The notes beneath the pieces are model-generated. The model was not told the origin of the DNA and did no database searches. It was given only the letters and a program-made list of their open reading frames with translations. From contig CAILUU010000025.1 in NCBI GenBank assembly GCA_903837525.1, positions 1-61,000 of the forward strand: 61,000 nt of DNA, read 5' to 3'. Positions within the stretch are counted from its first letter, which is position 1. Each line of letters opens with the position of its first letter. The position numbers were made by a program, and so were the translations under genes. Shown piece by piece: positions 52,608 through 61,000 of this stretch. This DNA comes from an uncultured Bacteroidota bacterium. Lineage in GTDB: Bacteria; Bacteroidota; Bacteroidia; Chitinophagales; Chitinophagaceae.

Positions 52608-53642
52608 ATGGCTAACCCCAATCTAAATAACGATAAAGAAAATTTAACTGCAGCCGATGCTGCTTTTGAAAATAATATACGCCCTGCTGCTATCGATGAT
52701 TTTAGCGGTCAGCTACAAATTATTGAAAACATTACCATTTTTATAAAAGCGGCTAAACTACGAGGAGAGGCACTTGATCATATTTTATTTCACGGCCCAC
52801 CGGGTTTGGGTAAAACTACATTAAGCAGAATTGTAGCCAACGAACTTGGTGTAAACATAAAAGAAACGAGTGGCCCAGTAATTGAAAAGCCCGGCGACCT
52901 TGCAGGCCTGCTTACTAACTTAGAAGCTAACGATGTATTGTTTATTGATGAAATACATAGGTTAAGTACAGTGGTAGAAGAATATTTATACGCTGCCATG
53001 GAAGATTACCGTATTGATATAATGATTGATAGTGGACCCAATGCAAGAAGTGTACAATTAAATTTAAATCCGTTTACCTTAATTGGTGCAACTACTCGTA
53101 GTGGTTTATTAACTTCACCCTTACTTAGCAGGTTTGGTATAAAAAGTCGTTTAGAATATTACGATGCTGTAACCCTTAAGAATATTTTATTGCGTAGTGC
53201 AAAAATATTAGGCACAAAAATTACTAGCGATGCTGCTGCCGAAATTGCTGGCCGTAGCCGAGGTACGCCACGTATTGCCAATGGCTTATTGCGTAGGGTA
53301 AGAGATTTTGCACAAGTAATTGGCAATGGCGTTATTGATATGGGCATTACCCAACACTCTTTAAATGCACTAAATGTAGATGCTTACGGGTTAGACGAAA
53401 TGGATAACCGAATCTTAACTGCAATTATAGATAAGTTTAAAGGTGGCCCGGTTGGTATTACAACTATTGCTACAGCGGTAGGCGAGGAAACGGGGACATT
53501 GGAAGAAGTGTATGAACCCTTTTTAATACAAGAAGGTTTTATAATGCGTACACCAAGAGGAAGAGAAGTAACTGAAAAGGCTTACAAGCATTTAGGAAAA
53601 ATGCCACACAAAGGTGGTGCTGGCAATACATTGTTTAGTTAG
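52608..53642 (+). CDS. ruvB: Holliday junction branch migration helicase RuvB
   Basis: 344-residue AAA+ motor that, with RuvA, drives branch migration in recombination repair. Walker A is GPPGLGKT (63-70), Walker B is VLFIDEIHR, and the sensor region [20 protein letters not shown] and C-terminal winged helix [20 protein letters not shown] follow. It is a single gene in this window; ruvA and ruvC are not adjacent. Confidence 0.96.
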   Translation: MANPNLNNDKENLTAADAAFENNIRPAAIDDFSGQLQIIENITIFIKAAKLRGEALDHILFHGPPGLGKTTLSRIVANELGVNIKETSGPVIEKPGDLAGLLTNLEANDVLFIDEIHRLSTVVEEYLYAAMEDYRIDIMIDSGPNARSVQLNLNPFTLIGATTRSGLLTSPLLSRFGIKSRLEYYDAVTLKNILLRSAKILGTKITSDAAAEIAGRSRGTPRIANGLLRRVRDFAQVIGNGVIDMGITQHSLNALNVDAYGLDEMDNRILTAIIDKFKGGPVGITTIATAVGEETGTLEEVYEPFLIQEGFIMRTPRGREVTEKAYKHLGKMPHKGGAGNTLFS

Positions 53643-53667
53643 ATAATTAAAACGTTCTTATAAAATA

Positions 53668-53697
53668 AAAAGGCTGCTCAATGTTGAACAGCCTTTT
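53668..53697. terminator. Bidirectional terminator between ruvB and the response regulator
   Basis: AAAAGGCTG (53668-53676) pairs with CAGCCTTTT (53689-53697); the inner TCAA/TTGA extends the stem. A/T-runs on both sides serve the two converging genes. Confidence 0.8.
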
Positions 53698-53718
53698 ATT
53701 TATAAATTAAATTTTTTG

Positions 53719-54414
53719 TTAGGGCGATACCAACCTAAATCCGTTACCATGAATATTCACAATTTCTATATTGCTATCTTCTTTTAAATATTTGCGTAGC
53801 TTGGCAATGTACACATCCATACTTCTGCCATTAAAATACGTATCGCTACCCCAAATTTTCTTTAAGGCTATTTCTCTGCTAAGCAAATCGTTTTTGTATT
53901 CGCTAAGCATTTTAAGTAACTCATTTTCTTTTGGAGAGAGTACTTCTACTTTACCATCAATAGTTAATTCTCTTAACCTTGGGTTAAAATGATAGTTACC
54001 TAAATCAAATTCTGCATTTACTTCTTCCCTATGCATTTCTTCGTTGCGTTTTAATATTGCTTTTATTTTAAGCAACAAAACTTCGCTGTCAAAGGGTTTT
54101 GTAATATAATCATCGGCACCTAATTTGTAGCCTTGTATTATATCGTCTTTCATTGTTTTTGCACTCAGGAAAAACAAGGGCACATCAGGGTTAATATCTC
54201 TTATTTCTTCAGCTAAAGTAAATCCATCCATATTGGGCATCATTACATCTAACAAACAAATATCAAACTTCTCTCGTTGAAAAGCGGCTAAGCCAAGGCG
54301 GCCGTCTCTTTCTAAAACGACTTCATAATCGTTTAGCTCTAAATAGTTTTTAAGTACCATACCAAGATTAGTATCATCTTCGCAAAGTAGTATTTGTGGT
54401 TTTGTTGCTTCCAT
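53719..54414 (-). CDS. OmpR/PhoB-type response regulator (orphan)
   Basis: About 231 residues with a receiver domain (MEATKPQILLCEDDTNLGMV, phospho-acceptor D56 in ICLLDVMMPNMDG, Lys in DDYITKPFD) and a winged-helix DNA-binding domain (VEVLSPKENELLKMLSEYKN, then the NGRSMDVYIAKLRKYLKEDS recognition region). ATG 54414 gives the usual start; an in-frame ATG is at 54435. It resembles RprY. No histidine kinase gene is adjacent on either side. Confidence 0.92.
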   Translation of the reverse strand: MEATKPQILLCEDDTNLGMVLKNYLELNDYEVVLERDGRLGLAAFQREKFDICLLDVMMPNMDGFTLAEEIRDINPDVPLFFLSAKTMKDDIIQGYKLGADDYITKPFDSEVLLLKIKAILKRNEEMHREEVNAEFDLGNYHFNPRLRELTIDGKVEVLSPKENELLKMLSEYKNDLLSREIALKKIWGSDTYFNGRSMDVYIAKLRKYLKEDSNIEIVNIHGNGFRLVSP

Positions 54415-54435
54415 TGTTTTACTGGTTTTATACAA

Positions 54436-54918
54436 ATAAAATTAATTCATATTAGTTATAGCGAATATAGTGCCTAATTTTTTGTTAAAGATAAATAAAG
54501 TCATTGGTCAATTTTTCATTGGTTTAACAGAAGGGGGAAATGTTTCATTTTTTATACCAATACTTTTGATGTAAGCATTTAACAATTTGTGACATAAAAC
54601 TAATTTTGAGAAAAGTAAATTAAACTCTTCTTCAGTCATTAATTTTCTTATTTTAGCTTTTATACAGGCAGTTTTTGTTTCAACTAAAGAACCTCTTGAA
54701 TACCAACAAACTTTTTATTTTCTTTATAGTCCGATCGTTAAAAGATTTTCCAGAAATGTTAGAGAAAAGACCTTTAGTTTGTTTTACTGATACTGATAAA
54801 AAGCTGGTTGTATTGGGTGCCTTAGGCTTGGGTGGAAGAACTACAAGTAGAAAGAGCAAGAGTTGGCTTTAGCTAAAACATAAAGATTATAGTAAAGTGA
54901 CCGTTACCCATTGGTACG
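54436..54918. other. Intergenic region before the LtaS-like gene
   Basis: About 480 bp. It contains the four-helix-bundle relic at 54508-54714 on the minus strand. A 65-codon plus-strand frame at 54675-54872 partly overlaps it and is not recognisable. No other signal is clear. Confidence 0.5.
54508..54714 (-). pseudogene. Truncated four-helix-bundle protein relic
   Basis: The open minus-strand frame has no start and includes RGSLVETKTACIKAKIRKLM, then TEEEFNLLFSKLVLCHKLLN. The RGSLxExxT element is the signature of the third helix in the four-helix-bundle family linked to 23S rRNA intervening sequences. About half of the usual 120 residues remain. It is a relative of the fragment at 14001-14147. 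Confidence 0.5.
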
Positions 54919-54921
54919 TTG

Positions 54922-54929
54922 TATTTTTG
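54922..54929 (+). promoter_or_regulatory. Candidate -7 box for the LtaS-like gene
   Basis: TATTTTTG matches TAnnTTTG 4 bp before ATG 54934. If used, the message would be nearly leaderless. No clear upstream TTTG is present. Confidence 0.35.
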
Positions 54930-54933
54930 TACT

Positions 54934-56856
54934 ATGAACAAAATGCAAAAAATATTGACTCATCGCTTTGGTCCTTTGGTAGTGTTGGCTATCATTGTTT
55001 GCGCTTTAAATTTTATTATACGACTTACTTTGCTAATTAAAAGCTGGGCAGATGTTGAGCTTAGTCTTTTATCTTTTTTAGGGATTTTTATTGTTGGGTT
55101 ATTTTACGATTTAGTGGTATGGAGTTTTTTTGCTATTCCCGTTGCTTTCTATTGCTGGCTAATGAAAGATAGTTGGTATAAAAAAAAATGGGGCCTGATT
55201 CCTTTATTCATCCTCTTTTCTATTCTTATACTTATATTAGTTTTTAGTGCCGGCGGCGAAATTGTTTTTTGGGATGAGTTTAATGTGCGGTACAATTTTA
55301 TAGCAGTTGATTATTTAATTTATACAACTGAAGTTATCAATAATATTATTGAATCGTACAATATCCCGTTGATTATTGGCTCAGTTTTGCTGGTTGTATT
55401 TTTTGTCCTTTTTTTAATAAGGGAAAAAATTGTCCTTTCTCAACAACAATCGTATCGATTTAAAAAAAGAACGATAGCTTTTTTTATATTTATGCTTTTA
55501 CCAACGGCAGGCTATTTTTTGGTAAACAATTGGTACAAAAACTTCAGCCAAAATAATTATGTAAATGAATTAGCCGGAAATGGTATTTACGAATTTGGCA
55601 GTGCATTTTGGAATAATGAAATTGATTTCAATCGTTTTTATGCCACCAGAAACGATACAGCAAATTTTACTATTCTGCGTAAAATGACACAAACAACAAA
55701 TAGTACGTTAGGAAATGATTTGTTAAGCGTAGATAGAGAAATTAAAAATGATAGCCCTGCAAAAAAATGGAATGTTGTTTATATTAGTGTAGAAAGCCTA
55801 AGTGGGGAATACTTAAAACATTTTGGTAGTACTCAAAATATTACTCCTTTTTTAGATTCTTTAATACCCTTTAGTCTATTTTTTGAAAATTTTTATGCAT
55901 CGGGTACACGTACGGTTAGAGGCTTAGAAGCCTTATCCCTAGCTATTCCTCCAACACCAGGCCAATCAATAGTGCGAAGAAAAGATAATGGCGATATGTT
56001 TACCATTGGTAATGTGTTAAAACCCAAAGGGTACGATGTACGCTATATTTATGGCGGCAATGCTTTTTTTGATAACATGGGAAAATACTTTGGAGGCAAT
56101 GGTTATCAAGTATTGGATAAAAGAGATATTCCAGAAAATTTAGTTAATCATACTACTGCTTGGGGGGTAGATGATGAGGCTAGTTTTAATTTTACCTTAC
56201 AACAATGCGATAAAAGCTATAACGAGGGTAACTTGTTTTTTAATCATATAATGACGGTAAGTAACCATAGGCCATATACTTATCCAGATGGGCGTATTGA
56301 TATACCATCGTCAAAACAAGATTTTACTGGGGGTGTAAAATATACTGATTTTGCTATCAATGATTTTATAAAAAAAGCACAAAAAAAACCTTGGTTTAAC
56401 AACACCATATTTGTAATCGTTTCGGACCATTGCAGCCGGAGTGCTGGTAAAACCGATTTGCCTGTTAATCGTTATCATATACCTTGCTTAATTTATGCCC
56501 CACAATTAATAAAGCCATCCATCGAAAAGAGATTAGTAAGTCAAATAGATTTAGCACCAACTGTTTTGGGTTTCTTAAATCAAAGTTATACAAGCCGTTT
56601 TTTAGGCTCCGACGTTTTTAAAAGAGATACATTAAATGATCGAATTTTTATAAGCACCTACCAAGATATGGGGTATATCCGCAATAATAAATTAGTTATT
56701 TTATCGCCTAGGGCAAGGGTAGAAATGTATAGCTTTGATTATTTTTCATGCTTAAATACTCCAATTCCGTTAGACAAAAGCCTCGTAAATGAGGCAATTT
56801 CATGGTATCAAGGGGCATCCTTTTTATATAAAGAAAAAAAATATAAAAATAAATAA
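54934..56856 (+). CDS. LTA synthase-like sulfatase family membrane protein
   Basis: 640-residue alkaline-phosphatase-superfamily protein with about five N-terminal membrane helices (FGPLVVLAIIVCALNFIIRL, LSFLGIFIVGLFYDLVVWSF and others) and a periplasmic catalytic domain. The catalytic Thr is in ASGTRTVRGLEALSL, with metal-ligand acids in VYISVESLSGEY and the late FVIVSDHCSRSAGK. Family members transfer phosphoglycerol or phosphoethanolamine to surface glycans or lipids. Bacteroidota lack lipoteichoic acid, so the real acceptor is unknown. ATG 54934 gives the cleanest N-terminus. Confidence 0.88.
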   Translation: MNKMQKILTHRFGPLVVLAIIVCALNFIIRLTLLIKSWADVELSLLSFLGIFIVGLFYDLVVWSFFAIPVAFYCWLMKDSWYKKKWGLIPLFILFSILILILVFSAGGEIVFWDEFNVRYNFIAVDYLIYTTEVINNIIESYNIPLIIGSVLLVVFFVLFLIREKIVLSQQQSYRFKKRTIAFFIFMLLPTAGYFLVNNWYKNFSQNNYVNELAGNGIYEFGSAFWNNEIDFNRFYATRNDTANFTILRKMTQTTNSTLGNDLLSVDREIKNDSPAKKWNVVYISVESLSGEYLKHFGSTQNITPFLDSLIPFSLFFENFYASGTRTVRGLEALSLAIPPTPGQSIVRRKDNGDMFTIGNVLKPKGYDVRYIYGGNAFFDNMGKYFGGNGYQVLDKRDIPENLVNHTTAWGVDDEASFNFTLQQCDKSYNEGNLFFNHIMTVSNHRPYTYPDGRIDIPSSKQDFTGGVKYTDFAINDFIKKAQKKPWFNNTIFVIVSDHCSRSAGKTDLPVNRYHIPCLIYAPQLIKPSIEKRLVSQIDLAPTVLGFLNQSYTSRFLGSDVFKRDTLNDRIFISTYQDMGYIRNNKLVILSPRARVEMYSFDYFSCLNTPIPLDKSLVNEAISWYQGASFLYKEKKYKNK

Positions 56857-57025
56857 ATAGATAAGATTTTCATAAATACCAATGCATTAGAATGTTATTA
56901 AACTTTAATGACTTCCTACTACACTGCTTTTTTTATTTTTAAAATTATTTCGAAAAACTCTTGTTGAATAGTAAATTCCGCACTATATTTACTATGGTTT
57001 TTCATAGGATATTGGATTTTAAAGC

Positions 57026-57056
57026 GGGACTAGATTTTTATCTTGGTCCCTTTTTT
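57026..57056. terminator. Terminator between the LtaS-like gene and recQ
   Basis: GGGACTAGA (57026-57034) pairs, with one bulge, with TCTTGGTCCC (57041-57050), followed by six T residues. It is best placed for the plus strand gene but adjoins the recQ stop. Confidence 0.65.
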
Positions 57057-57059
57057 ATT

Positions 57060-58967
57060 TTAAGGAACTGAAATATCGCCTTGGTTACTAATTATTAGTT
57101 CTTCTTCTTTCTGTAAAAATCGCAGTACTTTCCATAGCTGATTTTTTTTATATATAGGTAGAAGCATTCGTATATTTTTTATAGTTACCGATGTTGTTTT
57201 GGCTAAGCTCAATAACTCCCTAGTAATTTTTTCAACATCTTCAGGGGAAAGTTCGTCAGCAGTTGTATTAATACAATTATCGCAGATTTGGCAATTCGTT
57301 ATTAAAGTATCATTAAAATATCGTCCAATTAATTTACTACGGCAGTCAATAGTATTTTCGATGTAATTAAGAGTTGCTGCAATTCTATTTTCATAGTTTG
57401 TTTTCCGGATAAAATAATCAACTAAGTTTAATTTAAAACTATCATTGTACATTCTATTTTGTACTAAATAAATTTGTGGTTTATCTTTTTGTGGGGTGTA
57501 AACAATAAGTCTGTTTTGGTGTAGATGTACTAATTGTTTTTTAACCGTACTTACATCCATCTTAATAAACTTAGCTAATTGAGTTTCGTAAATAGTTGAA
57601 GGAAAATCAAAAATACCTTCATACGAACGTAATAGCCCTTTAATAAGTGGTTCAAAAACTGGGTTGGTTTTTTCAAAATTTTCTAGCGAGTTTTTATCTG
57701 TAGCAAAAACTAGGGTAGATGGTTTAAAAAATGTTTCTGGACAGCTTAATACATTTTCTTGCTCTAAAATTTTTATGCAATAGGTAGCAGTAAGTATATC
57801 TATTTTAAAGGAGGCTGAAAAAGTGGATAAATCAAAATCAAAACTTTGCCCCTCGCCAATGCCCGAGGGTACTTGCAAATGGTTCATTAAATGTATGTAT
57901 ACATTTTTTACCGTATCCTCATCAGGAAATTTAATAGTGGGTTGCTCTAGTAAAGTAGTTATTTCTTTGTCGTTGTATAATAAAACTGCATAAGCTCTTT
58001 TACCATCTCTACCACACCTACCAGCTTCTTGATAATAATTTTCTAAACAATCAGGTACATCATAATGTACAACTACTCTTACATCTGGCTTATCTATACC
58101 CATGCCAAAAGCATTGGTACAACAAATAATTCTTGTTTTATTTTTTATCCAGTTTTCTTGCTTTGTATTTCTTTCATCATTACTTAAGCCAGCATGATAA
58201 AAATCAGCATTAAGGGCATGTAGTTTTAATAAATCGGCAATTTCTTTAGTATGCTTACGGCTTTTACAATATACTATTCCACTACCCGATACATTTTTTA
58301 AAATGGTTAATAATTTTGTTTGTTTACTAGTCACATTAAAAACGCTATACGATAAATTTGGTCGGGCAAAAGATTGTTGAAAGCTTTGAGCAGCGTTAGT
58401 AAATAATAACTTTTCGCAAATATCTTCTTGAACATTTTTTGTAGCAGATGCTGTTAGTGCTAATACAGGTACTGTGGGTATTTGCTCTCTAATTTTTGCT
58501 ATGTTTAAATAAGCTGGCCTAAAATCATAACCCCATTGCGATATGCAATGAGCTTCATCTACTGCAATTAAATTAATATTTAATGCAGGTAAATAGTCTA
58601 AAAATAAGGCTGTTTCTAACCGCTCAGGACTTACGTATAAAAATTTATAATTACCATATGCAGCATTTTGCAATGTTTTTTTTATTTCTAAAAAAGGCAT
58701 CCCACTATAAATGGCTAACGTATTTATTCCTTTATTTTTTAAATTTTCTACTTGGTCTTTTATTAAAGCAATTAAGGGACTAATAACTAAACAAATGCCA
58801 TCTTTAGCTAATGCAGGTACTTGAAAACAAATAGATTTTCCACCACCAGTAGGTAAAAGTGCTAATACATCCTTTCCTTCCAACACCGCTGTAATAATTT
58901 CGGCCTGAAGAGGACGAAAAGTATCATACCCCCAATATTCTTTTACTATGGAATGAATTGATGACAA
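57060..58967 (-). CDS. recQ: ATP-dependent DNA helicase RecQ
   Basis: 635-residue superfamily-2 helicase. Walker A is PTGGGKS (39-45), DEAH is residues 137-140 in AVDEAHCISQWGYDFRP, and motif VI is GRCGRDGKRAYAVLL. The zinc-binding domain Cys residues are in DCRSKLIGRYF and TNCQICDNC. No clear C-terminal HRDC domain is visible. It unwinds DNA in recombination repair. It ends 20 bp before the copper ATPase gene region and is transcribed in the same direction. Confidence 0.93.
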   Translation of the reverse strand: MSSIHSIVKEYWGYDTFRPLQAEIITAVLEGKDVLALLPTGGGKSICFQVPALAKDGICLVISPLIALIKDQVENLKNKGINTLAIYSGMPFLEIKKTLQNAAYGNYKFLYVSPERLETALFLDYLPALNINLIAVDEAHCISQWGYDFRPAYLNIAKIREQIPTVPVLALTASATKNVQEDICEKLLFTNAAQSFQQSFARPNLSYSVFNVTSKQTKLLTILKNVSGSGIVYCKSRKHTKEIADLLKLHALNADFYHAGLSNDERNTKQENWIKNKTRIICCTNAFGMGIDKPDVRVVVHYDVPDCLENYYQEAGRCGRDGKRAYAVLLYNDKEITTLLEQPTIKFPDEDTVKNVYIHLMNHLQVPSGIGEGQSFDFDLSTFSASFKIDILTATYCIKILEQENVLSCPETFFKPSTLVFATDKNSLENFEKTNPVFEPLIKGLLRSYEGIFDFPSTIYETQLAKFIKMDVSTVKKQLVHLHQNRLIVYTPQKDKPQIYLVQNRMYNDSFKLNLVDYFIRKTNYENRIAATLNYIENTIDCRSKLIGRYFNDTLITNCQICDNCINTTADELSPEDVEKITRELLSLAKTTSVTIKNIRMLLPIYKKNQLWKVLRFLQKEEELIISNQGDISVP

Positions 58968-58987
58968 TTGATTTATTTGTAATGAAG

Positions 58988-61000
58988 TTAATAAACCTTT
59001 TTCACAAACAGTCGGATAGAATTTAACGCTAATACCACATCACTCAATGCCATTGTTAATGCACTAAACGTTGGTGTTAAAAAACCAAAAGCTGCAACAG
59101 GGATGGCAACAGTATTATAAAAAAATGCCCAAAATAAATTTTGTTTTATGGTAATATAGGTATGCTTACCTAAGCCCAATGCTTGTGGTAAATTTTTTAA
59201 TCCATGATGTAACAAAATAACATCGGCACTTTGCATAGCAATTTGCGAAGCACTACTTAAAGAAATACCTAACGTAGCTTTTGCCAAGGCTGGCGCATCG
59301 TTAATACCATCTCCAATCATAGCAGTAGGCGTACTTGCCGAAAGTTGAGAAATTTTTTCTAATTTTTGCTCTGGGGTTTGCTCGGCAATTACTTCACTAA
59401 TGTTTAATTCTTTTGCAACAATTGCACAATTTTCATATCTATCACCACTTAATAAAATAGATTTTATATTTTTTACTTTTAACCAATTCATTACCAATTT
59501 TGCTTCATCTCTTATTTCATCTGCAACATCTATCCAACCAATTAATGTATCATTTTTAGTTATAAAAATATTGTGGTTAAAATCGATAGACTTGTCTGTT
59601 AAAATTTTGTAACTCCCAGCCCCAAAAATATTTCCCTCTATATCAGTTGCTTTAATTCCTAGGCCTTTTATTTCTTCGATCGTTTTCCATATAAATACAT
59701 CATTCGTTTTCCATTGATTAAGTATTGCAGTTGCAACAGGGTGGTTACTAAATTTTTCTAATGAGTAAACTATTTTTTTAAATTCACTTTCATCTATTGT
59801 TGTGCTAAAATTTGTAATGGTAAAATGCCCTGTGGTTAGTGTACCTGTTTTGTCAAATACTACTTGCTTAATATTTTTAAATGTTTCCAACGCACTTGCA
59901 TTTTTATACAAAATACCATTTTTTGCCCCTCTACCCAGCCCAACTGCAATTGCTGCAGGTGTTGCTAAACCCATTGCACATGGGCAGCTAATAACCAATA
60001 CTGCAATAGCCCTCATTAAAGCATTGCCGTTACTAATGTCAAAGGCAAAATAATTTATTAAAAAAGTAAGTATCGCAATGCCAATTACAGCAGGCACAAA
60101 AATGGCACTAATTTTATCTGCCATTTTTTGCATGGGTGGTTTTTCGCCCTGTGCTTGTTTTACCATATTTACAATGCCTGCCAAAACCGTATCATTACCT
60201 ACCGCAGTTACTTGTGCTTTTACTGTGCCACTTTCTAAAAAACTACCACCAATTAAACTATCTTTTTTAGTTTTATAAATGGGTACACTTTCGCCACTAA
60301 TTATTGCTTCGCTTACACTACATTCTCCCCATAAAATTTTACAATCAATAGGAACTTGTTCTCCATTTTTTAGTAAGATTAAATCCCCAACTTTTAGTTT
60401 TGTATTTTCAATAAGAAAAATTTGCTCTTGATGTTTATCGTCAAACGCAATCATATTAGCCATTACTCTTTGCGATTTGGCTAATTGGTTTACTGCTTTT
60501 TGTGTAGATTGAATAGCCGCATCTTCCAAATAATTTCCTAAAAAAACTAAGGTTACTATAGAGGCGACCGTTTCAAAAAACATATAATCCATGCTCTGTA
60601 AAAAAAACATGCCGTAAAAGCTGTAAACAAATGCAGCTAAAGAGCCTAGCGTTACCAATACATCCATATTAGGCATACCATTAGCAATACTTTTAATAGC
60701 ACTCTTACCAAAATAAAGTATTCCAACTATAAAAGGGGGTAAGCATAAGCCAAGCTGTATGTACGGATTCATTAGCCAATGAATATGCCACCATTTATCA
60801 AACATGTGTAGCATTAAAATGGCGGTAAAGGGCAAACAAAATAAAAAGCGACTTTTGTTTGTTTTTAAAAATCCACGGTTGTTTTGCTCATGTTTAGTAT
60901 TGTTGGTGTCATTTGTATCATTTACGCAATAGCCTAAACTTTTTATACCTTGTTTTATTTTTTTTTCATCAATTTGCTCCACTGTAGTAAAATGTACATC
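58988..61000 (-). CDS. copA: Copper-type P1B ATPase (CopA-like), 5'-truncated by window edge
   Basis: The frame is open to base 61000, so the start lies outside; about 670 codons are visible. The first visible residues (VHFTTVEQIDEKKIKQGIKS) are the end of a heavy-metal-associated domain whose CxxC is outside the window. Membrane helices, the ISGES actuator loop, SCPCAMGLATP with the CPC metal site, DKTGTLTTGH with the phosphorylated Asp, and GDGINDAPALAKA are present. The CPC points to Cu(I) export. In the last helix MALSDVVLALNSIRL replaces the usual MxxSS with S-D. Confidence 0.93.
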   Translation of the reverse strand, partial: DVHFTTVEQIDEKKIKQGIKSLGYCVNDTNDTNNTKHEQNNRGFLKTNKSRFLFCLPFTAILMLHMFDKWWHIHWLMNPYIQLGLCLPPFIVGILYFGKSAIKSIANGMPNMDVLVTLGSLAAFVYSFYGMFFLQSMDYMFFETVASIVTLVFLGNYLEDAAIQSTQKAVNQLAKSQRVMANMIAFDDKHQEQIFLIENTKLKVGDLILLKNGEQVPIDCKILWGECSVSEAIISGESVPIYKTKKDSLIGGSFLESGTVKAQVTAVGNDTVLAGIVNMVKQAQGEKPPMQKMADKISAIFVPAVIGIAILTFLINYFAFDISNGNALMRAIAVLVISCPCAMGLATPAAIAVGLGRGAKNGILYKNASALETFKNIKQVVFDKTGTLTTGHFTITNFSTTIDESEFKKIVYSLEKFSNHPVATAILNQWKTNDVFIWKTIEEIKGLGIKATDIEGNIFGAGSYKILTDKSIDFNHNIFITKNDTLIGWIDVADEIRDEAKLVMNWLKVKNIKSILLSGDRYENCAIVAKELNISEVIAEQTPEQKLEKISQLSASTPTAMIGDGINDAPALAKATLGISLSSASQIAMQSADVILLHHGLKNLPQALGLGKHTYITIKQNLFWAFFYNTVAIPVAAFGFLTPTFSALTMALSDVVLALNSIRLFVKKVY

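Noticed and set aside
54675..54872. 65-codon plus-strand frame
   Set aside because: It overlaps the four-helix-bundle relic on the other strand, matches nothing I know and has no promoter or start context.
1..61000. CRISPR arrays, rRNA, tRNA and intact insertion sequences
   Set aside because: I found no spaced repeats of CRISPR type, no rRNA-like block, no TTCGAATCC-like tRNA arm outside genes and no transposase frame.

Overview
The window looks like chromosomal DNA from a Bacteroidota species, most likely of the Chitinophagaceae or a close relative. The evidence is low GC, a GldH lipoprotein, DUF6089 and OmpH/BamA genes in the usual Bacteroidota order, LytTR signalling, almost no Shine-Dalgarno sequences, and -7 boxes of the TAnnTTTG type. 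No taxonomic search was possible, so this rests on gene content alone.

Region by region. 1-1,550: the end of a sugar aminotransferase and a decayed outer-membrane protein gene. 1,618-10,292: a carotenoid block with a CarH-type B12 light-sensing repressor, an ECF sigma factor, crtI, crtB, idi, crtD-like, cruF, crtZ, a fused lycopene cyclase, and a lipoprotein amidase overlapping the last one. The enzyme set predicts a monocyclic hydroxycarotenoid such as saproxanthin. Two identical inverted repeats with the same spacing lie directly before the sigma factor gene and are probably CarH operators. 10,306-12,500: umuD-umuC with repeat units at the gene junction, an altered UmuD catalytic residue, and a palindromic operator-like region upstream. 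12,513-14,896: an AmgK-like kinase fused to a RapZ C-terminal domain, next to a MurU-like nucleotidyltransferase (cell-wall sugar recycling). 14,903-16,588: an S1/P1-like zinc enzyme and a DUF502 protein. 16,731-23,769: a TetR-controlled RND efflux operon. 23,823-30,615: AIM24, GNAT, ArsC-like, Bax-inhibitor-1, pheS, a hydroxyacyl-CoA dehydrogenase, an NAD-dependent epimerase and an LpxD-like acyltransferase.

30,616-31,128 is an AT-rich gap with two DnaA-box matches and a strong terminator. 31,129-40,484 is an envelope block (GNAT, yicC, gldH, DUF6089, a decayed gene, uppS, bamA, two ompH/skp, murI). 40,619-41,510 is rpmH-rnpA-yidD. Then come a flippase, a hypothetical secreted coiled-coil protein, an MbnH/MbnP-like di-heme enzyme and partner pair, arfB, an archaeal-type prenylglyceryl phosphate synthase, an unknown membrane protein, an M28 peptidase, a LytTR two-component pair, a DUF937-OmpA gene destroyed by internal deletion, ruvB, an orphan OmpR-type regulator, an LtaS-like sulfatase, recQ and a copper P-type ATPase cut by the window end.

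Most of the window is core or lineage-typical. The strongest candidates for a second look are the twin operators before the light-controlled sigma factor, the kinase-RapZ fusion beside MurU, the Lys-to-Arg change in UmuD together with the repeats in umuDC, and the MbnH/MbnP pair. At least five decayed gene fragments are present. I saw no CRISPR array, intact insertion sequence, rRNA or tRNA.
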